Assembly: GCF_002813135.1 (NCBI RefSeq) | Contig: NZ_PHTY01000001.1 | Location: 1,545,501 to 1,609,500, forward strand | Origin: Ulvibacter sp. MAR_2010_11 | Lineage (GTDB): Bacteria; Bacteroidota; Bacteroidia; Flavobacteriales; Flavobacteriaceae | Length of the DNA stretch: 64,000 bases | Direction: 5' to 3' | Position numbers and translations under genes: made by a program | In this document: positions 1 to 9,251 of the stretch, piece after piece | Numbering within the stretch: the first letter of the stretch is position 1 | How the letters are laid out: the number at the start of each line of letters is the position of its first letter | The notes under the pieces: model-generated | What the model saw: the letters and a program-made list of their open reading frames with translations, nothing else | The model's database searches: none | Told to the model about the DNA's origin: nothing

Positions 1-523
1 CTCTGTTGATGCTTCGCAATACCTGATCGCTGATATCATTTCGCTCTGCTGCAAAAAGCATTACAATGTCTGCAGATTTGTCGAAGATGAAATCGTATTT
101 TTTATTTTCAGCTATTTCCTGAACGATATTAAACACCTGATCCTGAATTGGCTGTATTAATTGTCTGCGTTGAATCATTAAATCGCCATTAGGGCCAAAG
201 CGATCCTGCTGGTATTGCAACATTTCGTCTTCTTCAATTTTAATTTCTTCTTCGCGTTCTTCAATGAGTTCTTTGGTAAGTAATACACGTTCATTACTTA
301 AGTTAAGCTTCATCTGGTCTATTGATTTTTGTTTCTTGTCAATATCCTGTTTCCATCTTTGTACTTTACCTTCCAGTTGTGTGGAAGCTTCGGTATATTC
401 AGGAACATTTTCAAGAATATATTCCATATCAATATATCCTATACGAACGCCTCTTTGTGCCTCTACCGAAAAGCTGAAACACAAAAGGACAAGTGCGATA
501 AAAAGTAACTTTGTAGTTTTCAT
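1..523 (-). CDS. OmpH/Skp-family periplasmic chaperone (partial, 3' end off window)
   Basis: Reading from the ATG at 523 to the left edge gives about 174 residues without a stop. The first ~23 residues form a signal peptide (MKTTKLL... ending VEAQ), followed by a segment GVRIGYIDMEYIL that is typical of the start of OmpH/Skp proteins, then a long charged, Lys/Glu/Gln-rich coiled-coil arm and a C-terminal part (YDFIFDKSADIVMLFA) that fits the family body. Skp proteins hold unfolded outer-membrane proteins in the periplasm. The gene lies directly downstream of bamA on the same strand, the usual bacterial arrangement, so it probably hands clients to the BAM machine. The C-terminus is missing because the window ends. 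Confidence 0.9.
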   Translation of the reverse strand, partial: MKTTKLLFIALVLLCFSFSVEAQRGVRIGYIDMEYILENVPEYTEASTQLEGKVQRWKQDIDKKQKSIDQMKLNLSNERVLLTKELIEEREEEIKIEEDEMLQYQQDRFGPNGDLMIQRRQLIQPIQDQVFNIVQEIAENKKYDFIFDKSADIVMLFAAERNDISDQVLRSINR

Positions 524-561
524 AATTGTTGGTTGTTGTTTAAGAAAATATCGTGCCAAGT

Positions 562-3129
562 TTAAAATTGTTGTCCAATAATAAAGTGGGTTTCCCATCC
601 ATTTTTATTGATTCCCCCTAGAATTGGATCAAATCCGTATCCAAAATCTATCCCCAATAATCCAAATGCAGGCATAAATATACGTAATCCTACGCCAGCA
701 GACCTACTAATACTGAACGGATTGTAATTTCTAAACCCGTCATACGATCCTCCTCCTTCTGCAAATCCCAGTACATATATGGATGCCAATTGTTTTAGAG
801 TAATTGGATACCTTAACTCTAACGAAAATTTATTATAAATGGTATTTCCGTCATTACTTGATAAGGATTGATTGGGATATCCTCGTAATTGTATCACTTC
901 TCTTCCATCCAAACTAAAGGATCCAAGACCATCCCCTCCAATGAAGAAACGCTCAAAAGGTGGAACTCCTCTGTTATTATTATAGGCTCCTAAAAATCCG
1001 AACTCAGTACTGGTTCGCAGCACCAAGTCATCAATAAGTTTGGTATACCAAATTCCTTTAAACTTAATTTTATAGTATTCTAAGAACTTAAAGCGTTCCT
1101 GATCAATTTCGGCAATTCGTTCTCTGGCGTCGGTATAATCCACGTCTGTTTGTACGATACTGGCCAAAACTTCTCTTTCGTCAGCCAAGTCTTTGTAATT
1201 GGTTCCATTAAAGGCCGAAAAAGGAGGTGTAAGTTTTGCAGTTAAACTAAACTCCGATCCGGATTTTGGATAAATAGGGTTTGTCGCGGTATTATTCCGG
1301 CTAATACCAATAGTATACGCCAGGTTATTAGAATACCCATCCCCGAATGTAAACAAACCGGTATTGTAATTTCGTAAATTATAGTGCTGAAAACTAACTG
1401 CCTGCGATAGGGTAAAATAATCGTCCGGCCATTTAAGTCGTTTGGCAATTCCCACAGATCCTCCTGTTATGAGGAAGCTTCGGCTCTTATCGGCTTCTCT
1501 TGCCGCATAATCATAAAAATACTGTATGGTATGCGAGAACGATGTACTTAGCTGTATGGGCTTTTTCCCGCCAAGCCATGGTTCAACCAAAGAAAGACTG
1601 TAGGTTTGATAAAAACTACTTGCCTGAGCTCGTAAGGAAAGCTTTTGTCCATCGCCCATAGGCAGTGGCTTGTATGCTTCTCCGTTAAAAATATTCCGAA
1701 GAGAGAAATTGTTAAAGGACAACCCAAGTGTACCTACAAATCCGCCACCACCATAACCACCTTGTAGTTCAATTTGGCTGGCACCTTTTTCAACGATTGA
1801 ATATTCCATATCCAAGGTCCCGTTGTTTGCATCTACATTTTTGAAATTCGGTGAAATTTGTTCGGCATCAAAATACCCCAATTGTCCTAATTCACGGATG
1901 GTACGTACTACGTTTCGCTTGCTGTATTTTTGACCGGGACGAGTTCGTAACTCTCTGTAAATTACATGATCGTTTGTCTTGTCATTTCCAATAACCGTCA
2001 CATGGTCGAAATAAGCAATTTTCCCTTCAATAATCCGAATTTCAAAATCGATGGTGTCGTTTCGTACAGCTACTTCAACCGGATTAATTCTTGAGAAAAG
2101 ATATCCGTTGTTCTGATATAGATTGGTAAGGTCGTTTGCTTCGGGATCACCTTTGTCTTCGATGCGTTCCTGGAGGAGTACACCGTTGTAAACCTCGCCT
2201 TTTTTTATACCTAATACCTGTCGTAATACATTTTCGGTATACACACTGTTTCCTATAAAGCGAATATCTCCGAAGTAGTATTTTTTCCCTTCTTCAATTT
2301 TAAGATTTAACGCAATTCTACTGTCATTTTTAACGATAAGTGTATCATTTAAAATACGTGCATCGCGATAACCATTCGATTTGTATTTTGTAATAATAGA
2401 AACTTTGTCTTCTTCAAAACCTTCTTCACTGTACTTCGATCGCTTGTAAAAACGCAGAAACCTTTTGCGTTTTACATTTTTCATTGCGCCTCGTAATTTT
2501 TTATCGGAAAGGGCACTGTTACCATCAAATTCAATGGAAGACACCTTGATCTTTTCTCCTTTGTCTATAGTAATAGACATATCTTTAGAAACCTCAACTC
2601 CCGTAGAATCTAAGTGAGGAGTTGTGTTAATAATCACCTGCGTATTAAAATAACCGTCTTTGCGGTACTTGTTGGCAATGTTATTTTTGGTAGTGGTAAT
2701 TAAATTTTTGGTAAGCTTTACTCCGGGATTAAGGTTGTTGTCCTTGATAAGTTCTTTTGTTTTCCCCTTTCTAAGACCTTCTACTTTGACCGTATTCAAT
2801 TTGGGCAATTCTACAATGTAGAGTTCTAAATCGACCAAATCACCATCTACATTTGTCACGTAAAAAGCAATATCGCTGAAAAGATTTTGTTCCCATAATT
2901 TTTTGGTTACGGCACTTAACTTTTCTCCGGGAATATAAAGTCGGTCCCCGATTTTAAGTCCGGTAAACGCAATAACTGTCTGTTCATTAAAACTTTGCGC
3001 CCCGGTAACCTCAATTTTGTTAATGGCATATTTTCTACCGCTATCAAGTTCTTTTTGCTGTGCGGCACTATTGAAAACCGAAAGTATTGTAAAAAGAAAA
3101 ATACAATAAAACTTTTTGTATGTATGCAA
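562..3129 (-). CDS. bamA: Outer membrane protein assembly factor BamA
   Basis: BamA is the central pore of the machine that inserts beta-barrel proteins into the outer membrane. The N-terminal half carries repeated POTRA-type segments (for example INKIEVTGAQSFNEQTV and KVSSIEFDGNSALSDKKL), and the C-terminal ~380 residues form an Omp85 barrel ending in Phe, as expected for a barrel signal. No in-frame ATG precedes the signal peptide. I chose the TTG at 3129, giving MHTYKKFYCIFLF..., because it falls 8 bases after the uppS stop and starts just before the hydrophobic core; another TTG at 3168 would add 13 residues and overlap uppS. It sits between uppS and the skp-like gene on one strand, an envelope-biogenesis operon. 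Confidence 0.96.
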   Translation of the reverse strand: MHTYKKFYCIFLFTILSVFNSAAQQKELDSGRKYAINKIEVTGAQSFNEQTVIAFTGLKIGDRLYIPGEKLSAVTKKLWEQNLFSDIAFYVTNVDGDLVDLELYIVELPKLNTVKVEGLRKGKTKELIKDNNLNPGVKLTKNLITTTKNNIANKYRKDGYFNTQVIINTTPHLDSTGVEVSKDMSITIDKGEKIKVSSIEFDGNSALSDKKLRGAMKNVKRKRFLRFYKRSKYSEEGFEEDKVSIITKYKSNGYRDARILNDTLIVKNDSRIALNLKIEEGKKYYFGDIRFIGNSVYTENVLRQVLGIKKGEVYNGVLLQERIEDKGDPEANDLTNLYQNNGYLFSRINPVEVAVRNDTIDFEIRIIEGKIAYFDHVTVIGNDKTNDHVIYRELRTRPGQKYSKRNVVRTIRELGQLGYFDAEQISPNFKNVDANNGTLDMEYSIVEKGASQIELQGGYGGGGFVGTLGLSFNNFSLRNIFNGEAYKPLPMGDGQKLSLRAQASSFYQTYSLSLVEPWLGGKKPIQLSTSFSHTIQYFYDYAAREADKSRSFLITGGSVGIAKRLKWPDDYFTLSQAVSFQHYNLRNYNTGLFTFGDGYSNNLAYTIGISRNNTATNPIYPKSGSEFSLTAKLTPPFSAFNGTNYKDLADEREVLASIVQTDVDYTDARERIAEIDQERFKFLEYYKIKFKGIWYTKLIDDLVLRTSTEFGFLGAYNNNRGVPPFERFFIGGDGLGSFSLDGREVIQLRGYPNQSLSSNDGNTIYNKFSLELRYPITLKQLASIYVLGFAEGGGSYDGFRNYNPFSISRSAGVGLRIFMPAFGLLGIDFGYGFDPILGGINKNGWETHFIIGQQF

Positions 3130-3136
3130 TCGTAGA

Positions 3137-3880
3137 CTATTGTTCAAGTTGTTCACTGGTTTTTCCAAATCTTCTTTCTCGGTTTTGATAATTTAATATT
3201 GCTTCAAAAAGATGGTTTTTTGTATAATCCGGCCAAAGCGTCTCTGTAAAATACAGTTCGGCGTATGCTATTTGCCAAAGTAAAAAATTACTAATACGTT
3301 GCTCACCGCTTGTTCGTATTAGTAAATCCACGTCTGGTAAATTTTGCGTGTAAAGATGATTATTTATTACCGTTTCGTCAATATTTTCGGGCGAAATTAG
3401 GTTATTTTTAACTTTATGACTAATCTCTTGAATAGTTTTTGTCAATTCTTCTCGCGAACCATAGCTCAAGGCAAGGGTAAGCGTCATTTTGCTATTGTTT
3501 TCTGTTTTTTTTATGACGTCGAGTAATTCTTTGTGCGCTCTTTTAGGAAGTGCTTGAAGATTACCAATGGCGTTTAACTTTATATCATTATCCTGAAGAG
3601 ATTTCATCTCCTTTTTCAAAGAAGCAACCAATAGCTTCATTAATAATTCAACCTCCATCTTAGGGCGGTTCCAGTTTTCGGTAGAAAAAGCGTATAAGGT
3701 TAAGTAAGGGATACCAATTTCACCACAGGCCTCCACGATTTCCTTAACCGCTTTGGTGCCGTTTTCATGACCCATAGTTCGAAACAAGCCTTTTTGCTTT
3801 GCCCAACGCCCATTGCCGTCCATAATCACGGCAAGGTGCTTCGGTAACTTGTTTTTATCTATTTGGTCTTGTAGTTTCAT
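3137..3880 (-). CDS. uppS: Isoprenyl transferase (undecaprenyl diphosphate synthase)
   Basis: This cis-prenyltransferase condenses isopentenyl diphosphate onto farnesyl diphosphate to make undecaprenyl diphosphate, the lipid carrier for peptidoglycan and polysaccharide precursors. The 247-residue protein has the substrate-binding signature IMDGNGRWAKQKG near residues 19-31, with the catalytic Asp at 21, the conserved YAFSTENW segment, and the C-terminal RTSGEQRISNFLLWQIAY motif including the conserved Arg and Ser. Length is normal for the family. It is immediately upstream of bamA in the same transcription direction, linking lipid-carrier and outer-membrane assembly genes. The ATG at 3880 is well placed. 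Confidence 0.97.
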   Translation of the reverse strand: MKLQDQIDKNKLPKHLAVIMDGNGRWAKQKGLFRTMGHENGTKAVKEIVEACGEIGIPYLTLYAFSTENWNRPKMEVELLMKLLVASLKKEMKSLQDNDIKLNAIGNLQALPKRAHKELLDVIKKTENNSKMTLTLALSYGSREELTKTIQEISHKVKNNLISPENIDETVINNHLYTQNLPDVDLLIRTSGEQRISNFLLWQIAYAELYFTETLWPDYTKNHLFEAILNYQNRERRFGKTSEQLEQ

Positions 3881-3972
3881 TTCATTTATGTGCGTTCGTT
3901 TTTTTTCTTCAGAAATATATGGCGCAACCTAGTAAATACCGGTAATTTTAGCTAAGGTAATTTTAGACGGTT

Positions 3973-4665
3973 CTAAAAATTACAATAACAAGGTTTCCTT
4001 CCGAAGGTAAAAGTAAGCGTTACTCCCGTAAAGACATACCAATCGTCGCTATTTGTATTCCCGAACTTTAACCCCTCTTCATCGGCCAATTCGTTTACGG
4101 GATTGCTTCCGTCCAAATCATCGGTAAAGGTATATCGCGCTCCAATTTCAAAACCCAAAACCATTTTTGTGCCGACAGTAGTTTTAAATCCAACTACCAT
4201 TGGAATCGCAATGGCTCCTGCCTTGTCATATTTTACAATCTCATCACTTTGGCGCTTGTACAACGCATTGTATCCAAAATAGGTTAGTCCCGTATATAAG
4301 TAAGGAGTCGATACAGGTTGACCGCTGTACATATTAAACTCCCAGAATGTATATTCCAATCCCAGTGAAAGTTCCTGAATTGAGTTTTCAAACGAATAGC
4401 CTCGTTCTTGTCTGCGACTTTCGTTAGAGTCTGCATCGTCACCCTTTATATTCGCAACAAGCACGGAGGCTCTAAAGGAGTGTCTCGAACTTCGATTCCA
4501 CTTAAAAATTCCTCCAAAAGCTACCGAATTCGGATTAATATAACTGGTTTTGCCAACATCACCAATGTAATTGACACCTCCAAGCATCCCTCCAATTTCG
4601 TAGGTTTGTGAACGACCTATAAACGTAGCGGTAAGTATAAAAATCAGGACTGTGAAATACTTCAT
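3973..4665 (-). CDS. DUF6089-type outer-membrane beta-barrel protein
   Basis: The 230-residue product begins with a signal peptide (MKYFTVLIFILTATFIGRSQ) and continues with alternating aromatic and small residues in strands such as YEIGGMLGGVNYIGDVGK, typical of small outer-membrane barrels of Bacteroidota grouped as DUF6089. The function is not known. It lies between nadK and uppS on the same strand, an order often seen in flavobacteria. A TATATTTG box on the minus strand (4682-4689) lies just upstream and fits a Bacteroidota -7 element. No catalytic motif is visible. The family assignment comes from recognising the N-terminal pattern and is fairly secure, but the role is open. Confidence 0.8.
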   Translation of the reverse strand: MKYFTVLIFILTATFIGRSQTYEIGGMLGGVNYIGDVGKTSYINPNSVAFGGIFKWNRSSRHSFRASVLVANIKGDDADSNESRRQERGYSFENSIQELSLGLEYTFWEFNMYSGQPVSTPYLYTGLTYFGYNALYKRQSDEIVKYDKAGAIAIPMVVGFKTTVGTKMVLGFEIGARYTFTDDLDGSNPVNELADEEGLKFGNTNSDDWYVFTGVTLTFTFGRKPCYCNF

Positions 4666-4764
4666 ATACCTTAAAAGTTTGCAAATATAATAATAAACTT
4701 CGCTCTAACGAATTCTAAGACTAATAGTCTCTGTTGATTAACAAATTTTAAGGTATTTTATTGT

Positions 4765-5649
4765 TTAATTGCGCTTGTCTTCACCCCACAAAAGTTTTTT
4801 CCGAAGGGTTTTTATAAAGCTGTCATCATTTAATTGCACCAAATTAATAGTGAAAGGCGCCTTTTTAATTATGATAACAGTTTCATTTTCAAGGGTGGCG
4901 ATACGAGAATCCAGTGATACCAGATACGATTTTTCCCTTCCGGAAACCTTTAAAGAAATAGTGCTGCTGTCCGGTACAATTAAAGGACGCGCATTTAAAT
5001 TGTGAGGAGCAATTGGAGTAATCACAATGCTATTGGTATTGGGGTCTATTACAGGTCCCCCACAACTAAGGGAGTAGCCCGTTGAACCGGTTGGTGTGGC
5101 AACTATAAGACCATCACTCCAGTAAGATGTTAGGTATTTGTCGTTTACAAAAGTTTCCACTTTAATCATGGATGTAGTATTCTTTCGGTTAACGGCTACT
5201 TCATTCAATGCAAAATTTAGCGGTTCGATTCCAGAATTATGTGGTTGGGTTTCAATAGTGAGTACACTGCGCTCCGAAAGAATGTACTCACCGTTGAGAA
5301 TTTGCGTAAGGCTTTTGGTAATTTCTTCTTTCTGAATAGTGGCTAAAAACCCTAACCGCCCCGTATTAATACCAACAATGGGTATCCCTAAATCACGAAC
5401 AAAAGTAACCGACTTTAAAATGGTCCCGTCTCCTCCAATACTGAAAAATAAGTTGTAGGAATCGTCTAATTCGGAAAAGGTTTTAACCCCCGAGAAGTTT
5501 TTTGTAATGTCCTGGTGTAAGTTAATGATGTCGAGAAAATTCTCTTCAATCACTATTTCTACATCTCTATGCTGAAGCGCATCTAAAATTAACTGAATAT
5601 AAGTTTCAGAATTTTCATGATAAAACTGTCCGTAAATACCAATTTTCAT
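4765..5649 (-). CDS. nadK: NAD kinase
   Basis: NAD kinase phosphorylates NAD to NADP in the cytosol. The 294-residue protein contains the hallmark GGDGT motif at residues 72-76 with the catalytic Asp, followed by GINTGRLGFLATI and, further on, SDGLIVATPTGSTGYSLSCGG, which forms the NAD-binding site. Length and motif spacing match bacterial NadK. It begins 4 bases downstream of the stop of the CBS-domain gene, so the two are probably cotranscribed, with the DUF6089 gene downstream. There is nothing unusual in the active site. Confidence 0.97.
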   Translation of the reverse strand: MKIGIYGQFYHENSETYIQLILDALQHRDVEIVIEENFLDIINLHQDITKNFSGVKTFSELDDSYNLFFSIGGDGTILKSVTFVRDLGIPIVGINTGRLGFLATIQKEEITKSLTQILNGEYILSERSVLTIETQPHNSGIEPLNFALNEVAVNRKNTTSMIKVETFVNDKYLTSYWSDGLIVATPTGSTGYSLSCGGPVIDPNTNSIVITPIAPHNLNARPLIVPDSSTISLKVSGREKSYLVSLDSRIATLENETVIIIKKAPFTINLVQLNDDSFIKTLRKKLLWGEDKRN

Positions 5650-5653
5650 GAAA

Positions 5654-6310
5654 CTATATGTTTAAATATTTATCCAGATAGTTGGAACGTTTTTTAAGAT
5701 CCTCCAGAAATTTATCTTCTTCATGGTTGGATACAACATTATAGTCATACCTTCTGAAAGTTTGTACAATGGAATTCATTCCGGTATGTCCAATTTTTAT
5801 AGTAACCTGAACAGTTTCATCTTCCATGTTTGAAATAAATAATCCAAGTATTTTGGCATCATTTGTTTCCACGATTTGACAAATTTCACTGAAAGAATAA
5901 TCCCGTATGCCCTTTTCAACTACAATAATGCCTCCCGATTCGTTTAAAAAAGGAGTATTGTTGAATAAGTTCATAATGTCACTCAATTCGTAGTATCCAA
6001 CATACTTATTATTAGCCCCTAGCACAGGCATAATATTACTGTTATTTAAGGCAAAGGCTTCAAGTATATCGAGCCAGTTGGTAGATTTTCTCACATAAAA
6101 AGTCTCTAAAGCATATTGATAATCTGCAACGGTTTTATTGCTTTCAAAACAATGTGCGTCGGTCTCGCTAATACACCCAATATAAACACCTTCTTTTTTA
6201 ATGGGAATGTGTGAATAGGTGAGTTGGTTAAAAGCTGTTTGCACGTCTTTTATTGGTGAAGATATGTCGAAGGGACTGATGTCGTTTATGATATAATTCG
6301 CCGTATTCAC
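5654..6310 (-). CDS. CBS domain-containing protein
   Basis: The 218-residue protein contains two CBS-like motifs in its first ~125 residues (FNQLTYSHIPIKKEGVYIGCISETDA and later NIMPVLGANNKYVGYYELSDIM), followed by a C-terminal ~90-residue part resembling a small ACT-like fold (GLFISNMEDETVQVTIKIG). CBS pairs usually bind adenosyl nucleotides and regulate a partner. The start is a GTG at 6310; there is no nearby in-frame ATG. It is divergent from pdxJ and directly upstream of nadK, so a role in sensing nucleotide or cofactor state is plausible but is inference from context only. Confidence 0.85.
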   Translation of the reverse strand: MNTANYIINDISPFDISSPIKDVQTAFNQLTYSHIPIKKEGVYIGCISETDAHCFESNKTVADYQYALETFYVRKSTNWLDILEAFALNNSNIMPVLGANNKYVGYYELSDIMNLFNNTPFLNESGGIIVVEKGIRDYSFSEICQIVETNDAKILGLFISNMEDETVQVTIKIGHTGMNSIVQTFRRYDYNVVSNHEEDKFLEDLKKRSNYLDKYLNI

Positions 6311-6394
6311 TTTCCTAATTTTTACGCAAATTACTTAAAATAAAGATGCAAAACCGCGGTTCAACTTCGTATTTTTGTGATTTAAAGCGAAAGC

Positions 6395-7108
6395 ATGACG
6401 AAATTAAGTGTAAACATTAATAAAATTGCAACCTTACGAAATGCACGTGGAGGAAATATACCGAATGTAGTACAGGTTGCCAAAGATGTACAACAGTTTG
6501 GTGCTCACGGAGTAACAATCCACCCGCGTCCGGACGAAAGGCATATAAAATATCAAGATGCTTACGATCTGAAGCCTGTTGTGGTTACCGAATATAATAT
6601 TGAAGGAAATCCTGTAGATTCGTTTTTGAAAATGGTGCTGGATTTAAAACCCACACAGGTAACCTTGGTCCCCGATGCGGTCGATGCCATTACTTCAAAT
6701 GCAGGTTGGGATACCCTTACACATAAAAGTTTTTTAGCTGAAATAATTTCCGAATGCAAACGTAACGGAATACGCACCTCTATTTTTGTAGACCCCAATC
6801 TCCGAATGATTGAAGGTGCCGCCCAAACCGGAACCGACAGAATAGAACTGTATACCGAAAAATTTGCAAAACAATTCAGTCTTGGGAATACGGCAGCCAT
6901 TCAACCTTATACTGAATGTGCGAAGCTGGCAAATAACATCGGATTGGGGATTAACGCCGGACATGATTTGTCATTGGAAAATATTAAATTTTTTAAAGAC
7001 AACATCCCAAATTTATTGGAGGTTTCTATCGGCCACGCCCTTATTTGCGAATCCATTTACCAGGGGTTGGAAACAGTAATTAACGCGTACCTGCATAAAC
7101 TCGCCTAG
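6395..7108 (+). CDS. pdxJ: Pyridoxine 5'-phosphate synthase
   Basis: PdxJ closes the ring of pyridoxine 5'-phosphate from 1-deoxyxylulose 5-phosphate and 3-amino-2-oxopropyl phosphate in the DXP-dependent vitamin B6 pathway. The 237-residue protein starts with LSVNINKIATLRNARGGNIP and has GAHGVTIHPRPDERHI, plus the conserved DPNLRMIEGA and LGINAGHDLSLENI segments, all characteristic of PdxJ. Upstream there is a TATTTTTG -7-like box about 20 bases before the ATG at 6395. The stop codon abuts the ATG of the next gene, so the hydrolase is translationally linked. Confidence 0.97.
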   Translation: MTKLSVNINKIATLRNARGGNIPNVVQVAKDVQQFGAHGVTIHPRPDERHIKYQDAYDLKPVVVTEYNIEGNPVDSFLKMVLDLKPTQVTLVPDAVDAITSNAGWDTLTHKSFLAEIISECKRNGIRTSIFVDPNLRMIEGAAQTGTDRIELYTEKFAKQFSLGNTAAIQPYTECAKLANNIGLGINAGHDLSLENIKFFKDNIPNLLEVSIGHALICESIYQGLETVINAYLHKLA

Positions 7109-7870
7109 ATGATATTGCATTCGCAAATAATTGGAGAAGGAAAGCCATTCATGATTTTACATGGGTTTTTGGGAATGGGTGATAACTGGAAAACCTTGGG
7201 AACTCAATTTGCCGAATCGGGTTATGAGGTACATTTGGTAGATCAGCGCAATCACGGGCGTAGTTTTCACAGCGAAGCATTTTCTTATTCATTAATGGTA
7301 GAGGACATTGAAAACTATTGTAAGGAACATCAATTGGAGGATATCATTTTGCTGGGACATTCAATGGGTGGGAAAACCGCAATGAATTTCGCAGTAGAAA
7401 ATCCGAAGTTAGTTTCAAAATTAATAGTAGCCGATATTTCTCCAAAGGCTTATCCGCAGCATCATCAAGATATCCTGAAAGCACTTTCTATGTTGGATTT
7501 TTCAGTATTAAAAAGTAGAGGAGAGGCAGATGCAATACTTTCAGAATATATTAAGGACGTGGGAACGCGTCAATTTTTACTGAAAAATTTATACTGGAAA
7601 AATAAAGAACAATTGGGATTGCGAATGAACCTGCCGGTTCTTTCCGAAACTATAGACGAAGTGGGAAAAGAATTGCCTGAGAATACGATTTTTAACGGAG
7701 CAACTTTGTTTCTCAGAGGAGAAAAATCGGGGTATATTGAAAAAACAGATGAAATACTAATAAAAAAACACTTCCCTGCTGCCAAAATTATCACGGTTTC
7801 AAAGGCCGGACATTGGTTGCACGCCGAAAATCCTGCCGAATTTCATCGAATTGTGGTAGATTTTTTATAA
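7109..7870 (+). CDS. Alpha/beta-fold hydrolase (YbfF-like esterase)
   Basis: The 253-residue protein has the oxyanion segment ILHGFLGMGDNW (residues ~16-27), the nucleophile elbow GHSMGG with Ser85, and the C-terminal catalytic His in KAGHWLHAENP. The order and spacing match small alpha/beta hydrolases such as YbfF-type esterases. The substrate cannot be read from sequence. Its ATG directly follows the pdxJ stop (TAGATG), so it is the second gene of a pdxJ operon, an arrangement I have the impression is common in flavobacteria. No signal peptide, so probably cytosolic. Confidence 0.9.
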   Translation: MILHSQIIGEGKPFMILHGFLGMGDNWKTLGTQFAESGYEVHLVDQRNHGRSFHSEAFSYSLMVEDIENYCKEHQLEDIILLGHSMGGKTAMNFAVENPKLVSKLIVADISPKAYPQHHQDILKALSMLDFSVLKSRGEADAILSEYIKDVGTRQFLLKNLYWKNKEQLGLRMNLPVLSETIDEVGKELPENTIFNGATLFLRGEKSGYIEKTDEILIKKHFPAAKIITVSKAGHWLHAENPAEFHRIVVDFL

Positions 7871-7884
7871 CATTGCAAAGTAAT

Positions 7885-7906
7885 TTTATTATGTATGCAT
7901 AATAAA
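7885..7906. promoter_or_regulatory. Inverted repeat upstream of the FadL-like porin gene
   Basis: TTTATTATG and CATAATAAA form perfect 9-base arms around a TATG spacer. The element lies about 75 bases before the porin ATG and just after the hydrolase stop at 7870. It has no trailing T-run, which argues for an operator more than a terminator, but neither is proven. Confidence 0.4.
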
Positions 7907-7981
7907 TTGAATAATAGCGATTAAGTACGCATTTTGAAAAAATTACAACAAAAAACAAACATTTAATCTAACTTAATTATT

Positions 7982-9232
7982 ATGAAGAAAGTACTAGTAC
8001 TTGCTGTTTTTGCTTTAGCAACTGCAGTGATGTATGCCGGAGGATACCGTGTAAGTTTACAGGGGCAAAAATCCTTAGCAATGGGACACACAGGTGTTGC
8101 TGTAATCAATAGTAGCGAACTTGTGTTTTTTAACCCTGCCGGGTTAGTTCATTTAGAAAATAAATTAAACATCTCTGCCGGTGTAAGTGGTGTATTCGCT
8201 AATGTAGCATATCAAAATGAAGCCACAGGTGCTTATGCCGAAACCGACAACTCTACAAGCACACCTCTATATTTGTATGCATCATATAAAGCTACAGATT
8301 GGTTGGCATTTGGTCTTGGCGTTTATACTCCTTATGGAAGTAGTGTAACGTATGAGGATGACTGGGCTGGATCACATTTGGTGAACAATATCGAATTGGC
8401 TGCTATTTTTGTGCAACCTACAGTTTCTTTTAAAATTGGAGAATATTTGAGTTTTGGAGGAGGCCCTATCTTTGTTACGGGATCTGTGAATTTTAACCGT
8501 AACCTGAACAGAACATTAACCGATTTAGAAGGTAATAGATCCAATGTGACTATCGATGCTACCGGTATTAACGAGTGGGGTTGGACAGTTGGCGCTATGT
8601 TTACGCCAACAAAAGAGCTTACAGTAGGTGCTAATTATCGTTCTAAAATCGACATGAATGTGGAGGATGGTGATGCTACTTTTGAGAATATTCCAAATTC
8701 GCCGTTAACGCCTTTTGAGGATACTACTTTTGATGCATCATTACCACTACCTGCAGAAATCACTGTAGGTCTTTCTTACCAGTTCTGTGAAAAGTGGTTG
8801 TTTGCATTCGATGTAAACCGTACTTTTTGGGATGTATACGAATCGTTGGATATCGATTTTGCCAATGAAAACATTCCGGATTCAAAAAACGCAAGAAATT
8901 ATAAGAACGCTTCAACCTACCGATTCGGACTGCAATATGATGCGACAAAAATGTTCACGTTAAGAGCAGGATATTACTTCGATGAATCCCCGGTACAAGA
9001 CGGTTACTTCGCACCCGAAACACCACGAAACGACTCCAATGGTTATACTGCCGGATTTACAGTGAATGTTGGAGAGCATTTCGAAGTAGATGCTTCTTTC
9101 CTATACTTGCATTTCAAAGAAGTAGACGCTTCGTACGACTACTATTTTGAAAATGGACAGGCTGCTCCATTTGGGGGAACTTACAAAAACAGTGTATTTG
9201 TGCCTGGATTAGGAGTAACGTATAAAATGTAA
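7982..9232 (+). CDS. OMPP1/FadL/TodX-family outer-membrane transporter
   Basis: FadL-type barrels carry hydrophobic compounds, classically long-chain fatty acids, through the outer membrane. The 416-residue protein has a cleavable signal peptide (MKKVLVLAVFALATAVMYAGG), the typical N-terminal segment QGQKSLAMGHTGVAV and FFNPAGLVHLENK (NPA motif), and a series of amphipathic strands with ends such as GLGVTYKM. It is followed after 19 bases by an SGNH-type lipoprotein gene; the two probably form one operon. The transported substrate is not evident. An inverted repeat lies upstream at 7885-7906. Confidence 0.92.
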   Translation: MKKVLVLAVFALATAVMYAGGYRVSLQGQKSLAMGHTGVAVINSSELVFFNPAGLVHLENKLNISAGVSGVFANVAYQNEATGAYAETDNSTSTPLYLYASYKATDWLAFGLGVYTPYGSSVTYEDDWAGSHLVNNIELAAIFVQPTVSFKIGEYLSFGGGPIFVTGSVNFNRNLNRTLTDLEGNRSNVTIDATGINEWGWTVGAMFTPTKELTVGANYRSKIDMNVEDGDATFENIPNSPLTPFEDTTFDASLPLPAEITVGLSYQFCEKWLFAFDVNRTFWDVYESLDIDFANENIPDSKNARNYKNASTYRFGLQYDATKMFTLRAGYYFDESPVQDGYFAPETPRNDSNGYTAGFTVNVGEHFEVDASFLYLHFKEVDASYDYYFENGQAAPFGGTYKNSVFVPGLGVTYKM

Positions 9233-9251
9233 TTGAAAAAAATTAGAAAAA

